From Arcanobacterium_A bovis (GTDB taxonomy: Bacteria; Actinomycetota; Actinomycetes; Actinomycetales; Actinomycetaceae), in assembly GCF_042655305.1 (NCBI RefSeq), contig NZ_JBHSLR010000009.1: a stretch of 64,000 nucleotides of DNA. The stretch is one strand, 5' to 3'. The notes under the pieces were generated by a model. That model was not told where the DNA came from, did not search any database, and saw nothing but the letters and a program-made list of their open reading frames with translations. Shown here in pieces: positions 45,534 to 53,625 of this stretch. Position 1 is the stretch's first letter. Each line of letters starts with the position of its first letter. A program made the translations under genes and the position numbers.

Positions 45534-46591
45534 TGGAGAGTTTCACCTGGCCAGACCTTATCTCTACAGTGATTCGTGGTGTGGATTTAACAACACAGCA
45601 GACTCATTGGGCGATGGGCAGCGTGATGGCCGGTGAAACATCGCCTGTAGTTTTAGCAGGTTTCCTTACTGCACTTGCCACAAAAGGGGAAACTACCGAC
45701 GAACTGCTTGGATTCGCTGACGCAATGCAGGCTCGCGCCACGCAAATTAATCTTCCCTCCCGTGCGGTAGATATCGTGGGCACGGGAGGTGATCGCTTCC
45801 GGACTGTCAATATCTCGACGATGGCGGCTATCGTCATTGCCGCAGCTGGAGTGCCGGTTATTAAACACGGAAATCGCGCATCGTCGTCGAAATCGGGATC
45901 GGCTGACTGCCTCGAGGCGCTCGGCGTCAATCTCGACTTATCAGCGCGCGGCGTCGAAAAAGTATTCGAACAAGTTGGAATTGCATTCCTCTTTGCAAAT
46001 AAGTTCCACCCTTCAATGCGCTTCGCCGCTCAGGCGCGTAAAGAGTTGGCTGTTCCTACCGCTTTTAACGTTCTTGGCCCTTTAACAAATCCGGCACGTG
46101 TGCATGCGAGTGCCATCGGCGTGGCGCGAGAGGAACATGCACCGCTCGTAGCTGGTGTTCTCGCTAAGCGTGGTAATAGTGCCTTAGTTTTCCGTGGGCT
46201 CACCGGCCTTGATGAGCTCTCTACTGTAACGCCTAACCAAGTGTGGGAAGTGCGCAACGGGGACGTGAGCTATAGCGTGATCGACGCTGTTGCTGATTTA
46301 GGCCTTGACGCAGCAACGATTGATGATCTTTTGGGCGACGACGCTCAGTACAATGCTGCAAAAGCAACTGCGGTTCTACGCGGTGAACCAAATGCGATTA
46401 GACAGGCTGTGGTGTTGAATGCGGCAGCTGCGATTGTGGCAGACGCACGTTTAGACGGCGTCGATCCTAGTCACGGATCGCTTGTAGAACGCTTACGCAA
46501 CGGGATTTCGATCGCTGAAAATGCTATCGATAGTGGAAAAGCACAGGAACTGGCACGGCGCTGGATAGACCTCTCTCAAAGTATGGCCTAA
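45533..46591 (+). CDS. trpD: Anthranilate phosphoribosyltransferase
   Basis: 352-residue second enzyme of tryptophan synthesis, joining anthranilate to phosphoribosyl pyrophosphate. Substrate-binding motifs: VDIVGTGGDRFRTVNIST, HGNRASSSKSGSAD, KFHPSMRFAAQARKEL and NVLGPLTNPA. Translation is coupled to the receiver-like gene by a one-base overlap. No other trp genes are in the window, as in mycobacteria where trpD is also solitary. Confidence 0.95.
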   Translation: MESFTWPDLISTVIRGVDLTTQQTHWAMGSVMAGETSPVVLAGFLTALATKGETTDELLGFADAMQARATQINLPSRAVDIVGTGGDRFRTVNISTMAAIVIAAAGVPVIKHGNRASSSKSGSADCLEALGVNLDLSARGVEKVFEQVGIAFLFANKFHPSMRFAAQARKELAVPTAFNVLGPLTNPARVHASAIGVAREEHAPLVAGVLAKRGNSALVFRGLTGLDELSTVTPNQVWEVRNGDVSYSVIDAVADLGLDAATIDDLLGDDAQYNAAKATAVLRGEPNAIRQAVVLNAAAAIVADARLDGVDPSHGSLVERLRNGISIAENAIDSGKAQELARRWIDLSQSMA

Positions 46592-46629
46592 GTGGCGTTC
46601 GTACCACATCGCGTTGATTGAGGATTGTG

Positions 46630-46908
46630 TTAATTTAGACCAAGATCGAAAGCTGCGTCGAGATCCGCGGTGGAGAATTCTTGGAAAGCCAAATACGTTT
46701 TCACTGCGCGAACACCTGGAGCTTTGGCAATTTGACCAGGAATAATATCGGCAAGTTCCTCGTGGTGTGCCGTGCGCACAATCGCGATGAGATCGACGTC
46801 GCCAGTCACCGAAAATACTTGGTCAACAGCTGTAATTGATGCAACATGACGAGCAACTTCGGGAATCTGATCAACCTGTGCATCGATAAGTACGATAGCG
46901 GTAGCCAT
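46630..46908 (-). CDS. Stand-alone Lrp/AsnC ligand-binding (RAM) domain protein
   Basis: 92-residue protein made of only the regulator-of-amino-acid-metabolism domain of Lrp/AsnC regulators, without the DNA-binding part. It reads AIVLIDAQVDQIPEVARHVA, VFSVTGDVDLIAIVRT and APGVRAVKTYLAF. Such proteins form oligomers that bind amino acids. ATG 46908 with AAGGA is chosen over an upstream extension. It converges on trpD. Confidence 0.85.
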   Translation of the reverse strand: MATAIVLIDAQVDQIPEVARHVASITAVDQVFSVTGDVDLIAIVRTAHHEELADIIPGQIAKAPGVRAVKTYLAFQEFSTADLDAAFDLGLN

Positions 46909-47132
46909 TGTGAGAACGTCCTTTGCAATTGAAACCAATAACTACGACAAGTCTACCGGCAAACATTGTCGATTAAGGTGCCTTGATCCAATATTTCTCA
47001 CCAACGCAGAGGCAGAGGAATAAAAGTGGGATTTTTGGACTATAAAATATTTTCAGAGCCGGTAGAATCATACTAGTGCCGTACACGGCCGGTGAATGTA
47101 AGGTTCATTGAAGATTCTAAGGAAGGATACGG

Positions 47133-48347
47133 ATGACTATCCGTCGCGTTGCCCTGCTTACCGCAGGCGGTTTTGCACCTTGTTTGTCCACTGCTGTTGG
47201 CGAGCTTATTGAGCGCTATAACGCAGTAGACCCCAACATTGAAATTATTGGCTACCAGTATGGCTACCATGGTCTGCTCACTGGTAACTATGTGGTATTT
47301 GACGAAGAAGCTCGCAAGAATGCTGCCACATTGAAGAAATTCGGCGGATCCCCGATTGGAAACTCGCGCGTAAAGCTCACCAATAATCAAAACCTTATTG
47401 ATCGTGGTCTGATCAAGGAAGGGCAGAATGCCCTCGAAGTTGCGGCAGAAAATCTGCGTCGTGACGGCGTTGACGTGCTACATACCATTGGCGGAGACGA
47501 TACCAATACCACCGCAGCCGATCTTGCTGCATACTTGCACGAAAACGATTACGAGCTGACCGTCGTCGGCCTTCCTAAGACGATTGACAACGATATCGTT
47601 CCTATTCGCCAATCGCTCGGTGCCTGGACAGCCGCGGAGCAGGCGTCAATTTTTGCGCAGAACATCATCGGTGAGCACCGCTCAAATCCGCGTATGCTCA
47701 TCATCCACGAAGTGATGGGGCGCAACTGTGGATATCTCACCGCACAGTCTGCTCATGACTATCATCAGTGGGTTAAGGAACAAGAGTATGTTCCTTCGGC
47801 TGGTCTTTCCCAAGAGCGTTGGGATATTCATGCTGTTTATATTCCAGAGATTTCTTTCGATCTAGATGTTGAAGCATCGCGTTTGCGCAAGATCATGGAT
47901 GAGCATGGCAATGTGAATATCTTCCTTTCCGAAGGCGCAGGCGTACAAGAGATCATCGCTGAGCTGCTCGAAGATGGTATCGAAGTGGAACGCGATCCAT
48001 TTGGACACGTTAAGCTCGACACGATTAACCCTGGTCAGTGGTTTGCTAAGCAGTTTGCACATGCGATTGGTGCTGAAAAGGTGATGGTGCAGAAGTCAGG
48101 TTACTTCTCGCGCTCGGCGCGTTCGAATGAGCGCGATTTGGAGCTCATTGCTAAGATGGCGGAATTCGCCGTGGACTGTGCATTGCAGGCGAAACCGGGC
48201 GTAGTTGGCCACGATGAAGAACACAACGACGAATTGCGTGCGATTGAGTTCTCCCGCATCGCAGGCGCAAAGCCATTTGACGTACATCAAGAGTGGTTTG
48301 CTCAGCTTCTCGCTGAAATTGGCCAGAAATGGGAAGCAAAAGCCTGA
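47133..48347 (+). CDS. pfp: Pyrophosphate-dependent 6-phosphofructokinase
   Basis: 404-residue phosphofructokinase of the PPi-using group found in actinobacteria. The donor-specifying GGDD motif (120-123) and Lys149 in LPKTIDND are the residues linked to pyrophosphate rather than ATP use. Fructose 6-phosphate site segments SLGAWTAAEQAS and HEVMGRNCGYLTA are present. The first loop reads AGGFAPCLS, usual for this subgroup. It makes the committed glycolytic step reversible. AAGGA precedes the ATG; the 194-bp upstream gap has a TAGAAT box at 47063-47068. Confidence 0.93.
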   Translation: MTIRRVALLTAGGFAPCLSTAVGELIERYNAVDPNIEIIGYQYGYHGLLTGNYVVFDEEARKNAATLKKFGGSPIGNSRVKLTNNQNLIDRGLIKEGQNALEVAAENLRRDGVDVLHTIGGDDTNTTAADLAAYLHENDYELTVVGLPKTIDNDIVPIRQSLGAWTAAEQASIFAQNIIGEHRSNPRMLIIHEVMGRNCGYLTAQSAHDYHQWVKEQEYVPSAGLSQERWDIHAVYIPEISFDLDVEASRLRKIMDEHGNVNIFLSEGAGVQEIIAELLEDGIEVERDPFGHVKLDTINPGQWFAKQFAHAIGAEKVMVQKSGYFSRSARSNERDLELIAKMAEFAVDCALQAKPGVVGHDEEHNDELRAIEFSRIAGAKPFDVHQEWFAQLLAEIGQKWEAKA

Positions 48348-48397
48348 AAGTCGTTCCTTGGTTTTCGCTGGTAAACAAGGCATATTAGTTCAATCTC

Positions 48398-48450
48398 AAG
48401 TGCTCCGCTCACAAAGTGGTATCACCACACATAAAGTGAGCGGGGCACTT
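48398..48450 (+). terminator. Nested hairpin between pfp and aroG
   Basis: AAGTGCTCCGCTCAC (48398-48412) pairs with GTGAGCGGGGCACTT (48436-48450) with one G-T pair; the loop contains a smaller GTGGT-ATC-ACCAC hairpin. It ends just before the aroG -10 box. Confidence 0.6.
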
Positions 48451-48456
48451 TAGAAT
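48451..48456 (+). promoter_or_regulatory. -10 box of a leaderless aroG transcript
   Basis: TAGAAT ends 7 nt before GTG 48464, and no Shine-Dalgarno sequence lies between, so transcription probably begins at or next to the start codon. Confidence 0.5.
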
Positions 48457-48463
48457 TGTTTAT

Positions 48464-49819
48464 GTGAACATGGATGTAAATAATCAATTAGAAGAACTCT
48501 ACACTGCGTGGTCATCTCGGCGGGCTCTGCACCAGCCGGTATATCCGGATGCAGTGGCGCTCAACAGGGCAGTTGATTATTTGCGTTTAATGCCACCACT
48601 TGTTTTCGCGGGTGAGGCAGATAAACTCACTGCTCTCATGGCACGTGCTTCGGAAGGCAAAGCATTTGTTTTGCAAGGTGGTGATTGCGCAGAGACTTTC
48701 GAGAGTTCAAGCGCAGATCAGATTCGTGCCAAGATTCGAACGATTCTCCAAATGGCGGTAGTTCTTACTTATGGCGCATCGGTTCCAGTGATTAAACTAG
48801 GTAGGATGGCTGGGCAATATGCCAAGCCGCGTTCGAATGCAACGGAAGTACGCGATGGGATTGAGCTTCCCTCCTACATGGGCGATGCCGTCAACGGCTT
48901 TGAATTTACCCCCGAATCTCGCGTGCCAGATCCGCGTCGTCTGATTGAAACCTACCAGCGTTCGGCAGCCACGCTGAACTTGATTCGCGCGTTTACAGCC
49001 GGCGGTTTTGCCGATCTTTCCAAAGTTCATGAGTGGAATAAGGGTTTTGCCTCGAACCCAGCATACAAACGGTACAATCAGCTGGCTGGTGAAATCGACA
49101 AAGCCATGAAGTTTATGGAGGCGGCGGGAGCTAACTCTGAATCTTTGCGCACGGTTGATTTCTATGCCTCGCACGAAGCTTTGCTCCTCGATTACGAGCA
49201 TGCTATGACGCGCGTGGACTCCCGAACTGAAAAGTTGTACAACACCGGCGCTCACTTCTTGTGGATTGGAGAGCGCACCCGTGGAATTGATGATGCGCAC
49301 GTGGAAATGCTATCGCGTATCGAGAATCCCATTGGGGTGAAGCTCGGGCCAAACGTGGCCTCTGATGAGGTTGAAGCGCTTATTGACAAGCTTAATCCAG
49401 CCGGCACACCTGGGCGGTTAACACTTATTACTCGCATGGGTGCGGACGTGATCACTGATAAACTCCCGCCGATAATTGAGGCAGTCCAGCGCGATGGGCG
49501 ACCAGTTACTTGGATAACGGATCCGATGCACGGCAATACCATTGCTGCATCTAATGGGTACAAAACGCGGCGAATGACCGATGTAGTCAAAGAGATTAGT
49601 CGCTTTTTCTCAGTGCATTCGGCGATGGGGAGTTGTCCAGGTGGAGTGCATATCGAATTGACGGGCGACGACGTAACGGAAGTTCTTGGTGGTGCAGAGG
49701 AGATCTTTGAAGATACGCTCGCCACCCGCTACGAGACGCTGGTTGACCCGCGCCTCAATCACCAGCAGTCACTCGAAACTGCTTTTTTGGTATCTGAAAT
49801 TCTACGCGAAAATTCTTAG
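48464..49819 (+). CDS. aroG: 3-deoxy-7-phosphoheptulonate synthase, class II
   Basis: 451-residue type II (plant-like) DAHP synthase, the first enzyme of the shikimate pathway, joining phosphoenolpyruvate and erythrose 4-phosphate. Motifs: PPLVFAGEAD, FVLQGGDCAETF (metal cysteine), GRMAGQYAKPRS, the DEALLLDYE-like HEALLLDYEHA, WIGERTR, VKLGPN and TDPMHGNT with CPGGVHIELTG. Starts at GTG 48464 or ATG 48470. It converges with the kinase gene with a 4-bp overlap of stops, the aroG-pknL neighbourhood of Mycobacterium tuberculosis. Confidence 0.96.
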   Translation: MNMDVNNQLEELYTAWSSRRALHQPVYPDAVALNRAVDYLRLMPPLVFAGEADKLTALMARASEGKAFVLQGGDCAETFESSSADQIRAKIRTILQMAVVLTYGASVPVIKLGRMAGQYAKPRSNATEVRDGIELPSYMGDAVNGFEFTPESRVPDPRRLIETYQRSAATLNLIRAFTAGGFADLSKVHEWNKGFASNPAYKRYNQLAGEIDKAMKFMEAAGANSESLRTVDFYASHEALLLDYEHAMTRVDSRTEKLYNTGAHFLWIGERTRGIDDAHVEMLSRIENPIGVKLGPNVASDEVEALIDKLNPAGTPGRLTLITRMGADVITDKLPPIIEAVQRDGRPVTWITDPMHGNTIAASNGYKTRRMTDVVKEISRFFSVHSAMGSCPGGVHIELTGDDVTEVLGGAEEIFEDTLATRYETLVDPRLNHQQSLETAFLVSEILRENS

Positions 49820-51855
49820 ACTACTTTTAGCTTGATCGTTGATCCTGGGAGCACCATTTCTCCAGCTCCTGGATTCTGTGCTCGCACAGTTCCGAATACG
49901 CCGAACAAAATTCGTTCAACTTCAACCTGGAATCCGGCATTCTTCAAAATCGTGATAGCTTCTTTTTCTTGCTTGCCAAAGACATCTGGAACTTGGACGA
50001 GTTGCGGACCTTTTGAAACAACGAGATTCACCGTGTCGTTACGGTATAGAGTGGTGCCATTTCCCGGGTCTTGGCTCATCACTTGGCCTTTCGGTACTGT
50101 TGGAGAATTATCTTCTGAGATATTGGCTTTTAACCCTGCCTTGGTTAGCATATCTTGCGCCTGGGCAGTGTCTTTACCGGTAACATTAGGGACCTTGACC
50201 GGCTCACGACCTTGAGAAATTGCAATTTTCACTTCAGAATCGTGTGGAACTGAACTGCCAGCGGCAGGCTCTTGTGAGACTACCTTTCCTTTTTCCACTG
50301 TGTCAGACCACGTCTGCGTGATGGTAGGAGAGAAGCGCGCACTGCGTAGCGTTGCTTCAGCCTGATTCTGGGGCTGTGACACGACATTCGGCACAGTGAG
50401 CATTTCAACGCCGTCGGAAATAATGACGGTTACCGTTGTGGACGGATGTATCTTGGCACCGCTTTGTGGATCAGTCGCAATGGCGTAGCCTTTGGCAACC
50501 GTATCGGAGAAAGCGTGACTCGTTTTCGGTGAGAATCCAGCTTTTTTGAGGTTTGCAACGGCATCTTGCTCAGGTTGCCCTGCCACATTAATGACTTGGA
50601 CGCGAAGCCCTGGGCCGGCAGTGAACCACCAATGGACGCCAAAACCTGCGGCGCAAGCAATGAGCGCAAGGAGACCAAGGATCAGTGGCCAGCGGTGGCG
50701 CTTCTTCACAGGAGGCTTGGTACCTGTATCGGAATCTGCGCCGTTTGTGCTGCTATTAGCTGTAAGTTCAGGCTTAAATTCCTCGGGAAGTAATCCAGTT
50801 GCCGCAAGTGGCGCATGAGTTTCTTCGGGTGCGTCATCGTCAGAGCTGGTGAAGATTTCGGTTGCTGCAAACGCGCGGGTGGGGGACGACGTCGGCGCTT
50901 GGACTTCCTGGGGAGCTTCAGTTTCTTTTTGGACCGGAAATACAGGTATGCGGCGAATCAATAATTCTTCCGGTATTGCCTCGTAGACGTCGGTAAGTGC
51001 ATCGAGGGCAGCAGCACCAGTTTGCGGACGTCGATGTGGGTCTTTTGCCGTAAACAAGGAAATGAGAGAATCGACCGCTACTGGAATCCACTCCGCTTGT
51101 TCGTGTAGCCGTGGCACTGGGTCGTTTACATGCGAATAGGCGATGGCTAGCGGGGAATTGCCTGTGAAAGGCTGGCGGCCAGCCAGTAGTTCGTAAAGCA
51201 TAATTCCGGCCGAATATATGTCTGAAGCTGGGCCAATTTTTCCGTGTGAGACGATTTCGGGTGCGATGTAACCCACTGTTCCAAGCATGGAGGTAGTGTG
51301 TGCACTGGAGGAGTCGGTTACCGCTTTTGCCAAGCCAAAATCGCCGACTTTGGCGGTGATACCGCTGGTATTGAGATGGTGGGTGTGGTCGAACGAGTCG
51401 CTGAGCAGGATATTTTCAGGTTTCACGTCGCGGTGTACGATGCCTTTTTCATGGGCGACGCAAAGAGCCACAAGAATTTGCTTGATGATGTCGAATGCTT
51501 GACCAAGCGTGAAAGATCCTAGCTCACTGAACTGCTTGCGCAGATTCGGGCCTGGTACGAGTTCCATAACGAGGTAGGCGCGCGCTCCATCGGCAAGGTG
51601 TGCTACACCCTGATCGTAGACTGCCACAATATGCGGCGAATAGAGGCTTGCTGCGGCGCGAGCTTCTTTGATGAATCTTTGTGTGAGGGCGTCTTGTTCT
51701 GCCAAGTGAGGGTGAATGAATTTGATTGCAACATCGCGACCTAGGCGCGAATCAGTGGCGCGATAGACGCTCGCCATGCCCCCGCGGGCGAGGCGAGCTT
51801 GGATCACGTAGCGGTTTTCTATAACCGTGCCAAGTATTGGATCAGAAACATTCAC
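49816..51855 (-). CDS. PASTA-domain serine/threonine protein kinase (PknB/PknL type)
   Basis: 679-residue membrane kinase. The N-terminal kinase domain (about 15-280) has ARGGMASVYRA, Lys45 in VAIKF, HRDVKPEN with catalytic Asp143, DFG at 172-174 and GTVGYIAPE. A Pro/acidic linker leads to one membrane helix near 385-405 (WPLILGLLALIACAAGFGV), then four extracellular PASTA repeats that bind peptidoglycan or muropeptides. It couples cell-wall state to growth. Gene context (aroG on one side, an Rv2175c-like gene nearby) points to PknL orthology. The GTG start has a TAGGCT box (51863-51868) 7 nt upstream and no ribosome-binding site. Confidence 0.94.
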   Translation of the reverse strand: MNVSDPILGTVIENRYVIQARLARGGMASVYRATDSRLGRDVAIKFIHPHLAEQDALTQRFIKEARAAASLYSPHIVAVYDQGVAHLADGARAYLVMELVPGPNLRKQFSELGSFTLGQAFDIIKQILVALCVAHEKGIVHRDVKPENILLSDSFDHTHHLNTSGITAKVGDFGLAKAVTDSSSAHTTSMLGTVGYIAPEIVSHGKIGPASDIYSAGIMLYELLAGRQPFTGNSPLAIAYSHVNDPVPRLHEQAEWIPVAVDSLISLFTAKDPHRRPQTGAAALDALTDVYEAIPEELLIRRIPVFPVQKETEAPQEVQAPTSSPTRAFAATEIFTSSDDDAPEETHAPLAATGLLPEEFKPELTANSSTNGADSDTGTKPPVKKRHRWPLILGLLALIACAAGFGVHWWFTAGPGLRVQVINVAGQPEQDAVANLKKAGFSPKTSHAFSDTVAKGYAIATDPQSGAKIHPSTTVTVIISDGVEMLTVPNVVSQPQNQAEATLRSARFSPTITQTWSDTVEKGKVVSQEPAAGSSVPHDSEVKIAISQGREPVKVPNVTGKDTAQAQDMLTKAGLKANISEDNSPTVPKGQVMSQDPGNGTTLYRNDTVNLVVSKGPQLVQVPDVFGKQEKEAITILKNAGFQVEVERILFGVFGTVRAQNPGAGEMVLPGSTIKLKVV

Positions 51856-51876
51856 AAGATAAAGCCTATCTAACGA

Positions 51877-51937
51877 AGCCGGCCGCGATTAAGCGACCGG
51901 CTCGTGTGTCGAAATTGCTAGTGTCAAGTCTAGCAAT
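51877..51937 (-). terminator. Two hairpins between LysM gene and kinase gene
   Basis: AGCCGGCCGC/GCGACCGGCT (51877-51886 with 51893-51902, one mismatch) and ATTGCTAG/CTAGCAAT (51914-51921 with 51930-51937, perfect) stand in series after the LysM gene. Confidence 0.5.
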
Positions 51938-51966
51938 GATTCGCGGGAGAATTTAGCCGCATACTC

Positions 51967-53097
51967 CTAGAAGCGTGCCATCGCTGATTTAATTTTTGCT
52001 ACATAGCGCACGGTATCTGAGCGCATGCCGTATTTGCGTACGCCGCCAAGACCTTGGTAGTAACCAGCGATTCCTTGATCCATCGAGCTTGCGTTGCGCT
52101 GTAGCCAACGAATAATGGCGACGCCGGCAACTATATTATCGCGCGGGTCGAGCAAGTTGAGTTGGCGCCCCACGAGCTGTGATGCCCATTGACCTGCGCT
52201 TGGAATCACCTGCATTGTGCCAACCGCATTGGCTGGAGATACGGCGCGGGCGTCGAATCCAGATTCTACATATGCGTGCGCGAGAGCCAAACGTGGGTCG
52301 ACTCCCATGTCGCGGGCGGTTTGAATAATCATCTGCTGAACTTGCGCCTTACTTGGCACGCTTGAGTTCACCAGCGCGTTCTTATTGGCATTTGCGGCAG
52401 CTACCGTGGCATCGGAATATGTGTAACCAGGGAAGTTGTTTTTAACTAATTGCTTTTGTGCTGGCGCAGGGCTTGGCGAAGCAGGGCGTGGAGCTGGAGC
52501 GCTCGGCGCAGGGGCTGCTACTTGCGTAACCACAGCTCCAGAAGCTCCAGAAATACGAAGCGTTTGGCCCACGTAGATTCTCGATGGATTGGCGATTCGG
52601 TTGAGCGAAGCTAGCGCGTTCACGCTTGTGCCATGGCGTTTAGCGATGGACGAGAGCGTATCGCCACGTTTGACGGTGTATGTGGCGCCCGTTTCAGACG
52701 CAGTCTGTGCTGCAGATGCTACTGGCGCTGGTGTTTGACCAGGTGCCGGGGTCTGAAGCTGGGTTTGCGTTGATGGAATAATCAGGCGTTGTCCGGGGTA
52801 GATTCGACCATTGGCGCTCAATCCATTGGCAGTAATAATCGCCTGCATTGAGGTATTAAATTTCTTAGCGATCTTCCATACCGAGTCGCCACGTTGAACC
52901 TGATAAGTGGCTACCTGTGGAGCCGACGGCGCCTGCGCAAGTGTCGCTGTAGGGCGCAGTGCCAAGTTGCCGTGTACAAGCAGGGAATTCTCAAATGGTG
53001 CTGCTTGAGCAGTGGCAGCTGACGCGGTTGGTAGCACGAGACCCATGACGGTGGCAGCTGCCAGCGCGGTTCCAGTAGCTTTGGTGGATTTTGCCAT
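51967..53097 (-). CDS. Secreted LysM and lytic-transglycosylase (SLT) protein
   Basis: 376-residue exported cell-wall enzyme. A signal peptide (about 1-33, ending ASAATAQAAP) is followed by two LysM peptidoglycan-binding domains (YQVQRGDSVWKIAKKFN near 65; YTVKRGDTLSSIAKRHG near 140) joined by Pro/Ala linkers, and a C-terminal SLT/goose-lysozyme-like domain with LALAHAYVESGFDARAVSP (catalytic Glu), AVGTMQVIP and VAGVAIIRWL. It cleaves glycan strands during growth. Upstream direct repeats may control it. Confidence 0.93.
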   Translation of the reverse strand: MAKSTKATGTALAAATVMGLVLPTASAATAQAAPFENSLLVHGNLALRPTATLAQAPSAPQVATYQVQRGDSVWKIAKKFNTSMQAIITANGLSANGRIYPGQRLIIPSTQTQLQTPAPGQTPAPVASAAQTASETGATYTVKRGDTLSSIAKRHGTSVNALASLNRIANPSRIYVGQTLRISGASGAVVTQVAAPAPSAPAPRPASPSPAPAQKQLVKNNFPGYTYSDATVAAANANKNALVNSSVPSKAQVQQMIIQTARDMGVDPRLALAHAYVESGFDARAVSPANAVGTMQVIPSAGQWASQLVGRQLNLLDPRDNIVAGVAIIRWLQRNASSMDQGIAGYYQGLGGVRKYGMRSDTVRYVAKIKSAMARF

Positions 53098-53143
53098 TAC
53101 CGATTACCTCCGAGGAAATCACTCAAGAGCATTGATTTGGTAC

Positions 53144-53185
53144 TGATGTTACAAATGAGCAATTTGTAGATTGATGTTACAGATG
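53144..53185 (-). promoter_or_regulatory. Direct repeats upstream of the LysM/transglycosylase gene
   Basis: TGATGTTACAAATG (53144-53157) and TGATGTTACAGATG (53172-53185) match at 13 of 14 positions, 28 bp apart. On the minus strand each holds GTAACA, similar to reported MtrA half-sites at cell-wall hydrolase genes, though the spacing is wider. Confidence 0.35.
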
Positions 53186-53251
53186 TGATGATAGTTGAAA
53201 GTTGTGCGTGTCTTCAACTTTTCGCATCAAATCGGCGGTACAATAGTGGTG

Positions 53252-53611
53252 ATGAATAGTATTCAAGAACCGCAATGGCTTTCGATTCCTGAGGTTGCTG
53301 ACCTCCTCTCACTGCGCCAACGGGACGTTCGTTCACTTTTGGCGGAGAAGAAATTGGTGGCTGTGCGTCGTGGCTCAAACAAGGCTTTGTCGATTCACCC
53401 TGATCAGATTGTTGTCAATGAGGGTGTGGCACAACCACTTAAATCGCTGCGGGGTACATTAATTGCCTTGTCCGATGCAGGATTTTCAGACGACGAAGCG
53501 ATGGACTGGTTGTTGCGTGACGAACCAGAATTGGGCAAGACTCCGCTTGAATGCCTGCGCACAGGAAATGTTCATGCTGTGCGTCGCGTGATCACCGGGC
53601 TCATCTTCTGA
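53252..53611 (+). CDS. Rv2175c-type winged-helix DNA-binding protein
   Basis: 119-residue protein of the Rv2175c family. An N-terminal helix-turn-helix reads LSIPEVADLLSLRQRDVRSLLAEKKLVAVRRG, followed by the family C-terminal part with LIALSDAGFSDDEAMDWLL and CLRTGNVHAVRRVITG. In Mycobacterium tuberculosis the homologue is a substrate of the neighbouring kinase PknL. ATG 53252 lies 7 nt after TACAAT (53239-53244) with no ribosome-binding site, so it is probably leaderless. Confidence 0.88.
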   Translation: MNSIQEPQWLSIPEVADLLSLRQRDVRSLLAEKKLVAVRRGSNKALSIHPDQIVVNEGVAQPLKSLRGTLIALSDAGFSDDEAMDWLLRDEPELGKTPLECLRTGNVHAVRRVITGLIF

Positions 53612-53625
53612 TTTTTGTGCTCACG

